From NCBI GenBank assembly GCA_027622275.1, contig JAQBZB010000002.1, positions 1 through 64,000 on the forward strand: 64,000 bases of DNA, in the 5' to 3' direction. Below, piece after piece: positions 29,723-37,477 of this stretch. Every line of letters begins with the position of its first letter. The first letter of the stretch is position 1. The stretch comes from Planctomycetota bacterium. GTDB taxonomy: Bacteria; Planctomycetota; Planctomycetia; Pirellulales; Pirellulaceae. Both the position numbers and the translations under genes were made by a program. Below the pieces are notes generated by a model. It ran no database searches. It was not told where the DNA came from and saw nothing but the letters and a program-made list of their open reading frames with translations.

Positions 29723-30502
29723 ATGGCGGCTATTGACATCGAACGTGTCCTCGCCGAAACCATGGTCCGGCACGTCGAGTACCGGCCCGAGGTCGCGTCG
29801 ACCAACGACCTCGCCATCGAGCTGGCCACATGCGACGCGTGCGTCTTCCCGTCGCTAGCGATCACCGACCACCAGACCGCAGGGCGGGGGCGCGGGGCCA
29901 ACCTGTGGTGGGCGGCGGATGGAGCCTTGACCTTCTCGCTCACCATCGACTCGAAGGCCCTCGCGCTAGAACCACGCAACTGGCCGAAGATGTCTTTGAC
30001 GATCGGATTAGCCGTTTGCGAAACGCTCGAACCATTGGTTGCGGATCGCCGCGTGCATCTCAAATGGCCGAACGACGTTTTTCTGGAGGGGCGAAAAGTC
30101 TGCGGCGTATTGGTGGAAACCATTGCTCAGCGAGCAGGGCTGATCGTGATCGGGATTGGGATCAACGTCAACAATTCGTTCCAAGACGCACCGAGCGAAT
30201 TACGGTCTACCGCCACCTCCTTGATGGATGTCATGGCCAGATCGTTCGAGCTGACTGACGTCCTGATCAGCCAACTCCAACAAATCGAACATCGCATCGG
30301 AACCGTCATTGCCAACTCCGAGGATCTCGCCGAGGCGTGGCGTGCGAGGTGCATGTTGGAGGGGCGGACGTTGAGCGTCGAGCTTGGCCTGCGGCGATTG
30401 ACGGGAGTCTGCCACGGAATCGATGACGAAGGCGCTTTGATCATCCAGACCGATGGCGGCATCGAACGCTGCTTTGCCGGCGTCATTTCCCAGATTTTGT
30501 AG
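29723..30502 (+). CDS. birA: Biotin--[acetyl-CoA-carboxylase] ligase
   Basis: VASTNDLAIEL...ITDHQTAGRGRGANLWWAADGALTFSL...LKWPNDVFLEGRKVCGVLVE...IVIGIGINVNN. Confidence 0.9.
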   Translation: MAAIDIERVLAETMVRHVEYRPEVASTNDLAIELATCDACVFPSLAITDHQTAGRGRGANLWWAADGALTFSLTIDSKALALEPRNWPKMSLTIGLAVCETLEPLVADRRVHLKWPNDVFLEGRKVCGVLVETIAQRAGLIVIGIGINVNNSFQDAPSELRSTATSLMDVMARSFELTDVLISQLQQIEHRIGTVIANSEDLAEAWRARCMLEGRTLSVELGLRRLTGVCHGIDDEGALIIQTDGGIERCFAGVISQIL

Positions 30503-30551
30503 TCCCGTGTACGATCCGCGTGGCAGCAGGTACTTTGTACGGAGCCAAAAA

Positions 30552-30630
30552 GTAGGTCACGCTCGCCGAGCGTGACCTGGCCGCAAATGCGGATGCGTTT
30601 GATAGGTCACTTCCGGCGGAAGTGACCTAC
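30552..30630. repeat. REP/BIME-like hairpin pair with GTAG and CTAC feet
   Basis: GTAGGTCACGCTCGCCGAGCGTGACCT (30552-30578) and TAGGTCACTTCCGGCGGAAGTGACCTAC (30603-30630), each a 12-bp stem. Confidence 0.85.
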
Positions 30631-30677
30631 TGGGTTTGGTCCGGCCTACCCGGGCAATCGCGTGAGCCGAGATTCGC

Positions 30678-31211
30678 ATGACTGAGACGACACAACTCGA
30701 TCTGAAGCAATTCATTCGTGACATTCCCGACTTCCCCAAGCCGGGAATCCTCTTTCGCGATATTACGCCGCTGCTGGCTTCGCCGGAGGCCTTCCGAGAA
30801 GTTATCCGCCGCATGGCCGACCACTTTCGGGACAGGCAAGTCGGCGCGATTGTCGCCGCCGAGGCGCGAGGCTTTATCTTTGCGGCTCCGCTAGCGCTCG
30901 AATTGAATGCCAGTTTTGTGCCCGTTCGGAAGCCGGGCAAGCTCCCCTTCGAAACACACGCCTTCCGTTATGAGCTGGAATACGGAACGGACACGCTCGA
31001 GATGCATATCGACGGAGTCGAGCCGGGACAGAACGTCCTGGTCGTCGACGACTTGCTGGCCACCGGCGGGACGGTCGAGGCCTGCTGCAAGTTGCTGGAA
31101 CACACCGGCGTCAACGTCGTCGGCTGTGCGTTCTTAATCGCGCTCGACGCGCTCGGCGGCGAAGCCCGCATCGCGCCGCACGAAGCGTTTAGCTTGATTC
31201 ACTACGCTTGA
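30678..31211 (+). CDS. apt: Adenine phosphoribosyltransferase
   Basis: [38 protein letters not shown]...[14 protein letters not shown]...[25 protein letters not shown]. Confidence 0.95.
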   Translation: MTETTQLDLKQFIRDIPDFPKPGILFRDITPLLASPEAFREVIRRMADHFRDRQVGAIVAAEARGFIFAAPLALELNASFVPVRKPGKLPFETHAFRYELEYGTDTLEMHIDGVEPGQNVLVVDDLLATGGTVEACCKLLEHTGVNVVGCAFLIALDALGGEARIAPHEAFSLIHYA

Positions 31212-31497
31212 CGCGGCCCGTATCGCCGTTCCACCTCCGCGAAGCGAAGGAGCGTTTGGCTGCGAGTCTGACTCCCAGCGGCTTGTTGCGACGATCGGTC
31301 GCATGTCAGCGGTTTTGTATCGGCTCCCGCCCCCTCCCCACCTAAAGACTAAAAGGACAGGTGCGTTCAGTGTTGTCGAACTGAGGCGGAACGATTGGGA
31401 GCCGCAAGTAACCGAGGAGTTGTCGTCATGTGCGCTTTCGGAGGGTCGCGGAAATGCCCCAGGACACGCCCTCCTGAGCAGTTTTGGCTAGAAACAA

Positions 31498-31543
31498 AGG
31501 CCGCCCAGAGCGTTCGCGTGTTGCTACCAGCACCGGGCGGCCT
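31498..31543 (-). terminator. Likely terminator of the DGR operon
   Basis: Inverted repeat aggccgccc (31498-31506)/gggcggcct (31535-31543); minus strand continues TTTGTTTCT. Confidence 0.65.
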
Positions 31544-31639
31544 CAGTGATAATTTGCCCACTCGCGCACGTGCGCGAACGGGACCGGAGAGCGGTCTGTT
31601 CCGTCCAGCTTTTCGGTTCTACGACCATCGCCGGCGGAG

Positions 31640-31765
31640 CTAGGGCGAGGCGGAAGCCCAGGTTGTTGTTCCGGTTCGCAGGCGTGTTCCTGTTGCGGTA
31701 CGCCGACCGGCAGTTCCTGGCGGAGTTCATCCAGCTGCCGCCCCGGTTCACCCGGTTCGAGCCAT
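31640..31765 (-). other. DGR template repeat (TR)
   Basis: 126 bp aligns gaplessly to 32812-32937 (offset 1172); all 13 differences are at A in the coding-strand TR; Asn/AAC-rich translation NRVNRGGSWMNSARNCRSAYRNRNTPANRNNNLGFRLAL. Confidence 0.95.
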
Positions 31766-32518
31766 TCGACCACTCACCAGCGACCGTTCTAACACTCGCC
31801 GGCGAAAGTGCCAACTGGATACCCCGGCCGCCCGCGCAAAAGCAAACATCGAAGTCGCCCGCTGTTGTAGTTCGAGTTCGTCAATCCGGCCGTCCCGAAA
31901 ATCGCGTTCCAACTGCATAAACGCTCGCCGGAAACGAACTCGGCTGCGGCGGTTGAGTATCGTGTGCGTCTCGTACATGCGGCATCCCAGGAAGTCCATC
32001 CCGTGCGACGTGCGATTCAGGATCGTCGGCTTCAACTCCAACGACAACTCACTCGACAGGTACTGTTGACAATCGTCTCGCATGTCCCGCAACTGACGGC
32101 GTGAATCCGCCCAGATGACCATGTCGTCCATGTAGCGGACGTACGCTTTGGCACGCAGCGTCTCCTTAACATAACGGTCAAACGCGCCCAGATAGAAGTT
32201 CGCGAAGTACTGTGAAGTCAAGCTGCCGATCGGAAGGCCGCGTCCGATGTCGCCGCGATAGCCGGCCACGATGCGGCGAAACAGGGTCAGCAGCCAGGAG
32301 TCCTTGAACAACCGTTCCAGCCCGCCGAGAAGATGCGGATGGCAAATGCTGTCAAAGTATTTGCGAACGTCCAACTTCAAATAGAACGGATGCGAGCCGG
32401 CACTTCGCGGTAATCGACTTGCGACCTTTTGCCCCGGACTGTCGGAGCGGTTTTCGTGCTGGAAGCGTGATAGTCCACGCAGAACGACCAGAACGAGTCG
32501 GCACCCCGATCGACCCAA
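31748..32518 (-). CDS. DGR-type reverse transcriptase, apparently 5'-truncated
   Basis: FYLKLDVRKYFDSICH...GRGLPIGSLTSQYFANFYLGAFDRYVKETLRAKAYVRYMDDMVIWADSRRQL...FLGCRMYETHTILNRRSRVRFRRAF; YMDD and GxxxSQ DGR signature; residues before FYLKLD do not resemble an RT N-terminus. Confidence 0.9.
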   Translation of the reverse strand: MGRSGCRLVLVVLRGLSRFQHENRSDSPGQKVASRLPRSAGSHPFYLKLDVRKYFDSICHPHLLGGLERLFKDSWLLTLFRRIVAGYRGDIGRGLPIGSLTSQYFANFYLGAFDRYVKETLRAKAYVRYMDDMVIWADSRRQLRDMRDDCQQYLSSELSLELKPTILNRTSHGMDFLGCRMYETHTILNRRSRVRFRRAFMQLERDFRDGRIDELELQQRATSMFAFARAAGVSSWHFRRRVLERSLVSGRMARTG

Positions 32519-32622
32519 TGTTGCTCGACCGACAGGACCTTGTGCGACTGGAGAAACGAATTCAATTCATCTTGGGACGCCGCGGGATCGCGAATCGGCA
32601 CGGTAAAGATTCGGAATGCCAT
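32377..32622 (-). pseudogene. N-terminal remnant of a DGR accessory (HRDC-type accessory-like) gene fused out of frame to RT
   Basis: MAFRIFTVPIRDPAASQDELNSFLQSHKVLSVEQHWVDRGADSFWSFCVDYHA...RSQVDYREV then out of frame to stop; overlaps the RT ORF in another frame. Confidence 0.65.
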
Positions 32623-32758
32623 CGACTACGCCTTTCTTAGGTTGGGAAATGTGGTGTGTAACTTTGTTCACTATCGCGGGAGCGCCTGTACACTGTCGCC
32701 GGCTACGCTATCCGCTCCGGCCTCTCCGGTCGCGACTCCGCTCCGCTGCGTGCGCGAC

Positions 32759-35700
32759 CTACGGGCCTCCGCTCCTAGCTTCGCCTCCCTCCGGGGCTTG
32801 GCTGGACGGAACTAGGGCGAGGCGGAAGCCCAGGTAGTTGTACCGGTCCGCAGGCGTGTTCCAGTCGCGGTACGCCGACCGGCAGCTCCCGGCGGAGAAC
32901 AACCAGCAGCCGCCCCGGTTCACCCGGTCCGAGCCACTTTGAGGCCCGGTTGGATCTTCCGTTGGCGACTTCGCATAATAACCTTCGTCAAACCAGTCTG
33001 CACACCACTCCCACACGTTTCCGTGCATGTCATAGAGGCCCCAAGGATTCGGCTTCTTCGCGCCAACCGGCTGCGTTTGTCCACCGCTATTCTTCTCAAA
33101 CCAGCCGTGTTCTTCGAGCAGCTTTTCGTCCTTACCGAAACTGTATTCGGTCGTCGTGCCGGCGCGGCAGGCGTACTCCCATTCCGCTTCCGTCGGCAAT
33201 CGCCCGCCCGCCCACTGGCAAAACGCCGCTGCCTCTTCCCAGCTGACGCCCACAACCGGTTGTTCCCCTTGGTTGAAACGGCGATCGTCCCAGTATTCCG
33301 GCTTCTTCACCGACTTGCCGCTGGACTTGAGAAATCGATCGTACTCGGCGTTCGTCACAGGATACTTGCCCAGCCAAACGCCTCGCGTGATCTTGACTGT
33401 ATGAATCGGTTTCTCCCAGTCCAGGCCGTGGTTCGATCCCATCTGGAATTCGCCGGGTGGAATCCACACGAACGTGATGCCGGTTGACTGATCGACGAAG
33501 ACATCGCCCTCTTGTGGTTCCACCGCTAATTCGACGCCCTGACCGGCCAGGATTTCTCGCGCGAAGCCACGTGTTGCCTGGTCCTTCGACTCGGCCAGAC
33601 GGCGGCTGATTGCTTCGAGTTCGGGGACTTGTTCCGCGCGGTCACGCAACAACCGCAACACGGCGGCCACACGACTGCTTGCGCGCGATTTATTGAGCAC
33701 GTCGACGAACGGGCCGGGAACAAAATACAAGGCTTCTTGCAGACATCGCTCGGCCAGATCCGGGTGGTTTTCCGCGATACCGGAGGCGAGCATCTCGCGA
33801 AAGAACGCTTCGCAAAAGGGGCGTGAACGGCGCAGCGACAGCAAGGCCACTTCGCGCCACCAGCTTTCCGCCGCCACGGACGCTAGTTCCTTGGCCAGCC
33901 CTTCACGGGCCGCGTGTTCGGCGGCCAGGTACTCCTGAAAGCTCAAGTGCAGAAAGCCGCAGCGGCCTTCCCCTTCGCCCGTCATCGCCAGGATGCCCGC
34001 CTCGTCGCGCATCCGCTGCAAGAACTCTTCGCCGCTCGTCCCCAGCCGGGAACTGGGCGATACCTGCGCCAGGTGCTTGGCTGCTTGTTCGGCCAGTTCC
34101 GCCAACGGTGCCGAGGTTCGGTCCTGCTGCCCGTGCATCCACCAGGCGACACCGGCCAACACGGCTTGAGCAGCCTCGGCGTCGTAGGCTTTCGCACTGG
34201 TTCCTCCTTCCGCGACATACAGATCCCGCCGCCAATACTCCAGCAACACGCGGACGCAGTGGGCGTACAACTCGGCGCGTCCCGTGGGCAACTTGCGTTC
34301 TTCGTGAAAGACGATGCAGAGGATGGTCAACAGCAACGGATTCGTACACAGTTCGCGGATGTGCCCCGACTGGTATTCGTCTTGAGCCAAGATGCGCAGC
34401 AACGCGCCGCTATCGTCCAGCGCCCGCGCCTTAGCCCTTTCGCCCGGACCAAGCAGCTTCGCGTAGGCTGCGGCAAACCATTCGCGGACGAACTGCTGGA
34501 CCTGCTGGTCGGTTAAGGGACGGACGTGGAATTCGACGAACTTGGGGCCGAGTGGTACGCCGGCTCGAAAGTAACCTTGAAAGCGGCAAGTGACCAGGAA
34601 CCGGTCTTGCGGACGTTGCCCGATGGCCCGCTGTACCCACCTGGATACTTGCTGGCGGGCCTGCGGATCGATGACTTCATCGAGGCCATCCAGAATCCAC
34701 AGCAGTCCCGGTTGCCAGTTCCAGAGATCGTTGCCCGGCGAGTCGAGACCGTCCGGCGCGTTTTCGTGGTAGGTTTCCGCCAACAGGAACGCTTTGAGTC
34801 CTCCCCGCTTCATCGCCAGCATTGCCGAACTGAGATTGCGGAAGCGCAGCAGCACGGGAACGATGCCGGCGGGCAAGCCCAGATCCTGCGGCAAACTCTG
34901 CCGGCTGGACAAACGCCAGGCGAGTTGTCGTGCGCCGGTCGTCTTGCCCGAACCAGGTTCGCCCAACAGGATCACCCCGTGCTGTCCGAACTGACTTGCC
35001 TCGCGAAACACTTCGGCCAATTCAACGTCCTTCTCGAATTCGGCATGTCCCTCCTTGAAACGCTCGGTTTCGCGCTGCTCCAGCGAACGGGCCAGCGTCG
35101 TGCGCAGGGGAATGAATGCCTCGTCGATCGGTAATTCCACTTGCAGACTGCGGCCCATGCCCAACAGCGTCAGATGCGAGGTTTCGTCCGCCAGGCAAGT
35201 CAGGTAGTTCCCGATACTGGCTGGCAGCGACGCGGACAGCGCCCGCGACACTTGCTGATCGGCCGCCGCCTGATCCTCGTCCGGGGCTGGCGGTTTCAGC
35301 ATCGCCAGAAACTCTGGCAGATCGTCGTACGAATCGCCGTAGACGATGGGGAACAACCGGCCCCGCGGCTCAAAGGCATCCTGCCTCCTGACCAGCCGGT
35401 AATGTCGATGCTCGACGCCGGCCGCTGTCTCGACGGCTTCCAGCCAGCTGAGGAAGTTGGCAAAGTTCGGGTCGCTCATTCCCTCCTCGCCGCAACCGAC
35501 AAACAGCAGACTGTTGGTCATCGCCAGAGCTTGCATGACGGCTTGTGTATGCACGCTGTGTTTGACGGCTTCGTAAGAACGGATGCCGAGCACCACGGAC
35601 TCGGGCTGATCCCAATGCCCATGCAGGTGCAGCACGCGGCGATCGTCCCCCCGCACGAAGCGAGCGACGTGGCGGGCTTCTTTCCAAGTGATGTATTTGA

Positions 35701-37477
35701 GCGACGTGGCTTTCTCGATCAAGTCATCGTAGTTGGTGGTCAGTAGCGGGAGATCAAGCGCGGCCAGAGCGTGGATGACTGCGTGGTTCTCCGGTTCGAG
35801 TGGCTCGAATGTCACACGCAGCCAGCGGGCCAGTTCGCCACCGCCGTTTTCGCTCAACCTGTTGTGAACCAGTTCGGCAGCCGCGAGCAGCATGTCTGGA
35901 AAGGAGGTGAGCTGGATTTGACTCGCGACGGCCTGATACCATTGCTCGGGTGCCCCGATCGCACGGCATTGCCGAATCCCTGACTCGATCAACCCGCGCC
36001 AGCTCAGCGATTTATCATTGGTGGCCAGAGAAACACCGGAGCCCACGAACAAAACGAGCTGTCGCCGCTCGATCATTTCGCACAGGTCCGCCACCAGTGG
36101 ATTCGTAGACGTTTGTGACGCCTTGCGTTCGGGTCGATGAGATTTGCCAGGCTTCTTGGAAGGTCGCGTGGTTCCGGTTGGCGGATCAGACGGTGGTGGG
36201 TTCACGGCCTCCAACTCCGCGATCTTCTGCTGGGCTTCCTCGATCTGTTTGCGCAGCGTAAATTTCTGCGCCGGGTCACTGGCCGTGGCTTCCTCGCCTT
36301 GCAGGAACTCCAGCTTCTTCCGCCACTTGTCGATCACTCGCTTCGCCAGGCGTCGCTCGACCGGAGGCATCGTCGCGCTAGCCCAGTCTGGCGTGAAAAT
36401 CCGCTCATACAGCCGATTGCGGACGATCAGTTCTCCCTTGCCGTTTCGCTTAACTATTCCAGACAACTTCAGGTCGTTGTGCCGTTGCGTCGCTAGGTCC
36501 GGTTCTGCTTTGCCGCGCCGAATGCTCCGATAGAGATTCAGCGTCGAGGTCGGATCATCGGCACGATCTGTCAGGTACTCGGTAATCCTCTGAAAGTGGG
36601 CTTTGTCGTCTTCCGGGATCGCGTCGTGGCCCACGAACTCGCGCTCGACCCAGTTATCGATTGCCGCAGCAGCCCGCGTGGCGTCGAGATCGGTTTCTGC
36701 GGCGAATCGGTTACACAGAATTGCGGTCAGGTAGGGTTGCCCATCAGTCCACCTGAGCACGCCCTGGACGATCGCATCACCCAGACCTGCGTCGTCGCGG
36801 TTGACCGCGTTGCGCAGTGCGGACATGTCATCCCGCTGGGCATTGAAATCTCGCAACTCGATCGTGCGACCGACATTGTAAGGTGTGGTCCTTGTATCCT
36901 TAATGAGTTCGTGTGGACTGGCCACGCCGACCAGACAGAACGTGATCGACGCGAACTCCGGAGTTTTGCCTCGTTGATTGTACATGGAACGGATCGCCGC
37001 AAAGAAATCGTCGGTATACGGCAGCTTCAGCGTTTGATCGATCTCGTCGACGACAATGACGATGGGCTGGTTGACGTGCGGGGCAACGGCGTCACGGAAG
37101 AACGCCTGCAGCCGCTGATTTGAAGTTGTCTCGTCAGAGTCCGACCACCATTGTTTGACATCGACCTGCACTCGCAGCGCCCGAACGATGTCGCGCAGCA
37201 GCCCCTGATACCAGTCATCGAGCGATTCCGGCGTGCCCATGTCCTGCAAATCGACCTGAGCGACTAGCACGCCCTCGCGGTCAAGCTGGTCCGCAACATG
37301 AGCCATGAGACTCGATTTTCCCATCTGTCGGCAGCTGAGGATGTTGCAGTATTCCCTGTCCAGCAGCAGTTTGAGGACCTGAGCGTCCTCTGGTCTCTCG
37401 ATGTAGACATGGCGACCAGGCACCAGCGTTCCGCCGGCCTGTAACAAATGCGTGATCGACTCCCGCTCCGGCATCAC
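32759..37477 (-). CDS. DGR target: AAA-like ATPase, SIR2-like, NACHT NTPase, C-terminal FGE-sulfatase/C-type-lectin-fold domain with variable region
   Basis: AAA-like YCNILSCRQMGKSSLMAHVADQL; SIR2-like LVLFVGSGVSLATNDKSLSWRGLIESG...LLTTNYDDLIEKA...VLHLHGHWDQPESVVLG; NACHT GVILLGEPGSGKTTGARQLAWRL...LLWILDGLDEVIDPQARQQ; FGE FVWIPPGEFQMGSN...PVTNAEYDRFL...LPTEAEWEYACRAGTTTEYSFG...NPWGLYDMHGNVWEWCADWF...VNRGGCWLFSAGSCRSAYRDWNTPADRYNYLGFRLAL. Confidence 0.9.
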   Translation of the reverse strand: MMPERESITHLLQAGGTLVPGRHVYIERPEDAQVLKLLLDREYCNILSCRQMGKSSLMAHVADQLDREGVLVAQVDLQDMGTPESLDDWYQGLLRDIVRALRVQVDVKQWWSDSDETTSNQRLQAFFRDAVAPHVNQPIVIVVDEIDQTLKLPYTDDFFAAIRSMYNQRGKTPEFASITFCLVGVASPHELIKDTRTTPYNVGRTIELRDFNAQRDDMSALRNAVNRDDAGLGDAIVQGVLRWTDGQPYLTAILCNRFAAETDLDATRAAAAIDNWVEREFVGHDAIPEDDKAHFQRITEYLTDRADDPTSTLNLYRSIRRGKAEPDLATQRHNDLKLSGIVKRNGKGELIVRNRLYERIFTPDWASATMPPVERRLAKRVIDKWRKKLEFLQGEEATASDPAQKFTLRKQIEEAQQKIAELEAVNPPPSDPPTGTTRPSKKPGKSHRPERKASQTSTNPLVADLCEMIERRQLVLFVGSGVSLATNDKSLSWRGLIESGIRQCRAIGAPEQWYQAVASQIQLTSFPDMLLAAAELVHNRLSENGGGELARWLRVTFEPLEPENHAVIHALAALDLPLLTTNYDDLIEKATSLKYITWKEARHVARFVRGDDRRVLHLHGHWDQPESVVLGIRSYEAVKHSVHTQAVMQALAMTNSLLFVGCGEEGMSDPNFANFLSWLEAVETAAGVEHRHYRLVRRQDAFEPRGRLFPIVYGDSYDDLPEFLAMLKPPAPDEDQAAADQQVSRALSASLPASIGNYLTCLADETSHLTLLGMGRSLQVELPIDEAFIPLRTTLARSLEQRETERFKEGHAEFEKDVELAEVFREASQFGQHGVILLGEPGSGKTTGARQLAWRLSSRQSLPQDLGLPAGIVPVLLRFRNLSSAMLAMKRGGLKAFLLAETYHENAPDGLDSPGNDLWNWQPGLLWILDGLDEVIDPQARQQVSRWVQRAIGQRPQDRFLVTCRFQGYFRAGVPLGPKFVEFHVRPLTDQQVQQFVREWFAAAYAKLLGPGERAKARALDDSGALLRILAQDEYQSGHIRELCTNPLLLTILCIVFHEERKLPTGRAELYAHCVRVLLEYWRRDLYVAEGGTSAKAYDAEAAQAVLAGVAWWMHGQQDRTSAPLAELAEQAAKHLAQVSPSSRLGTSGEEFLQRMRDEAGILAMTGEGEGRCGFLHLSFQEYLAAEHAAREGLAKELASVAAESWWREVALLSLRRSRPFCEAFFREMLASGIAENHPDLAERCLQEALYFVPGPFVDVLNKSRASSRVAAVLRLLRDRAEQVPELEAISRRLAESKDQATRGFAREILAGQGVELAVEPQEGDVFVDQSTGITFVWIPPGEFQMGSNHGLDWEKPIHTVKITRGVWLGKYPVTNAEYDRFLKSSGKSVKKPEYWDDRRFNQGEQPVVGVSWEEAAAFCQWAGGRLPTEAEWEYACRAGTTTEYSFGKDEKLLEEHGWFEKNSGGQTQPVGAKKPNPWGLYDMHGNVWEWCADWFDEGYYAKSPTEDPTGPQSGSDRVNRGGCWLFSAGSCRSAYRDWNTPADRYNYLGFRLALVPSSQAPEGGEARSGGP
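32812..32937 (-). other. DGR variable repeat (VR) in the FGE-like domain
   Basis: Gapless partner of TR 31640-31765; coding-strand A-only substitutions. Confidence 0.95.

Noticed and set aside
31524-31814. 96-aa minus ORF containing the TR
   Set aside because: Reads as an FGE-like C-terminal fragment only because it is the DGR template repeat; not a gene.
33823-35746. Plus-strand ORFs over the DGR target gene
   Set aside because: Antisense to a coherent multidomain SIR2/NACHT/FGE protein.
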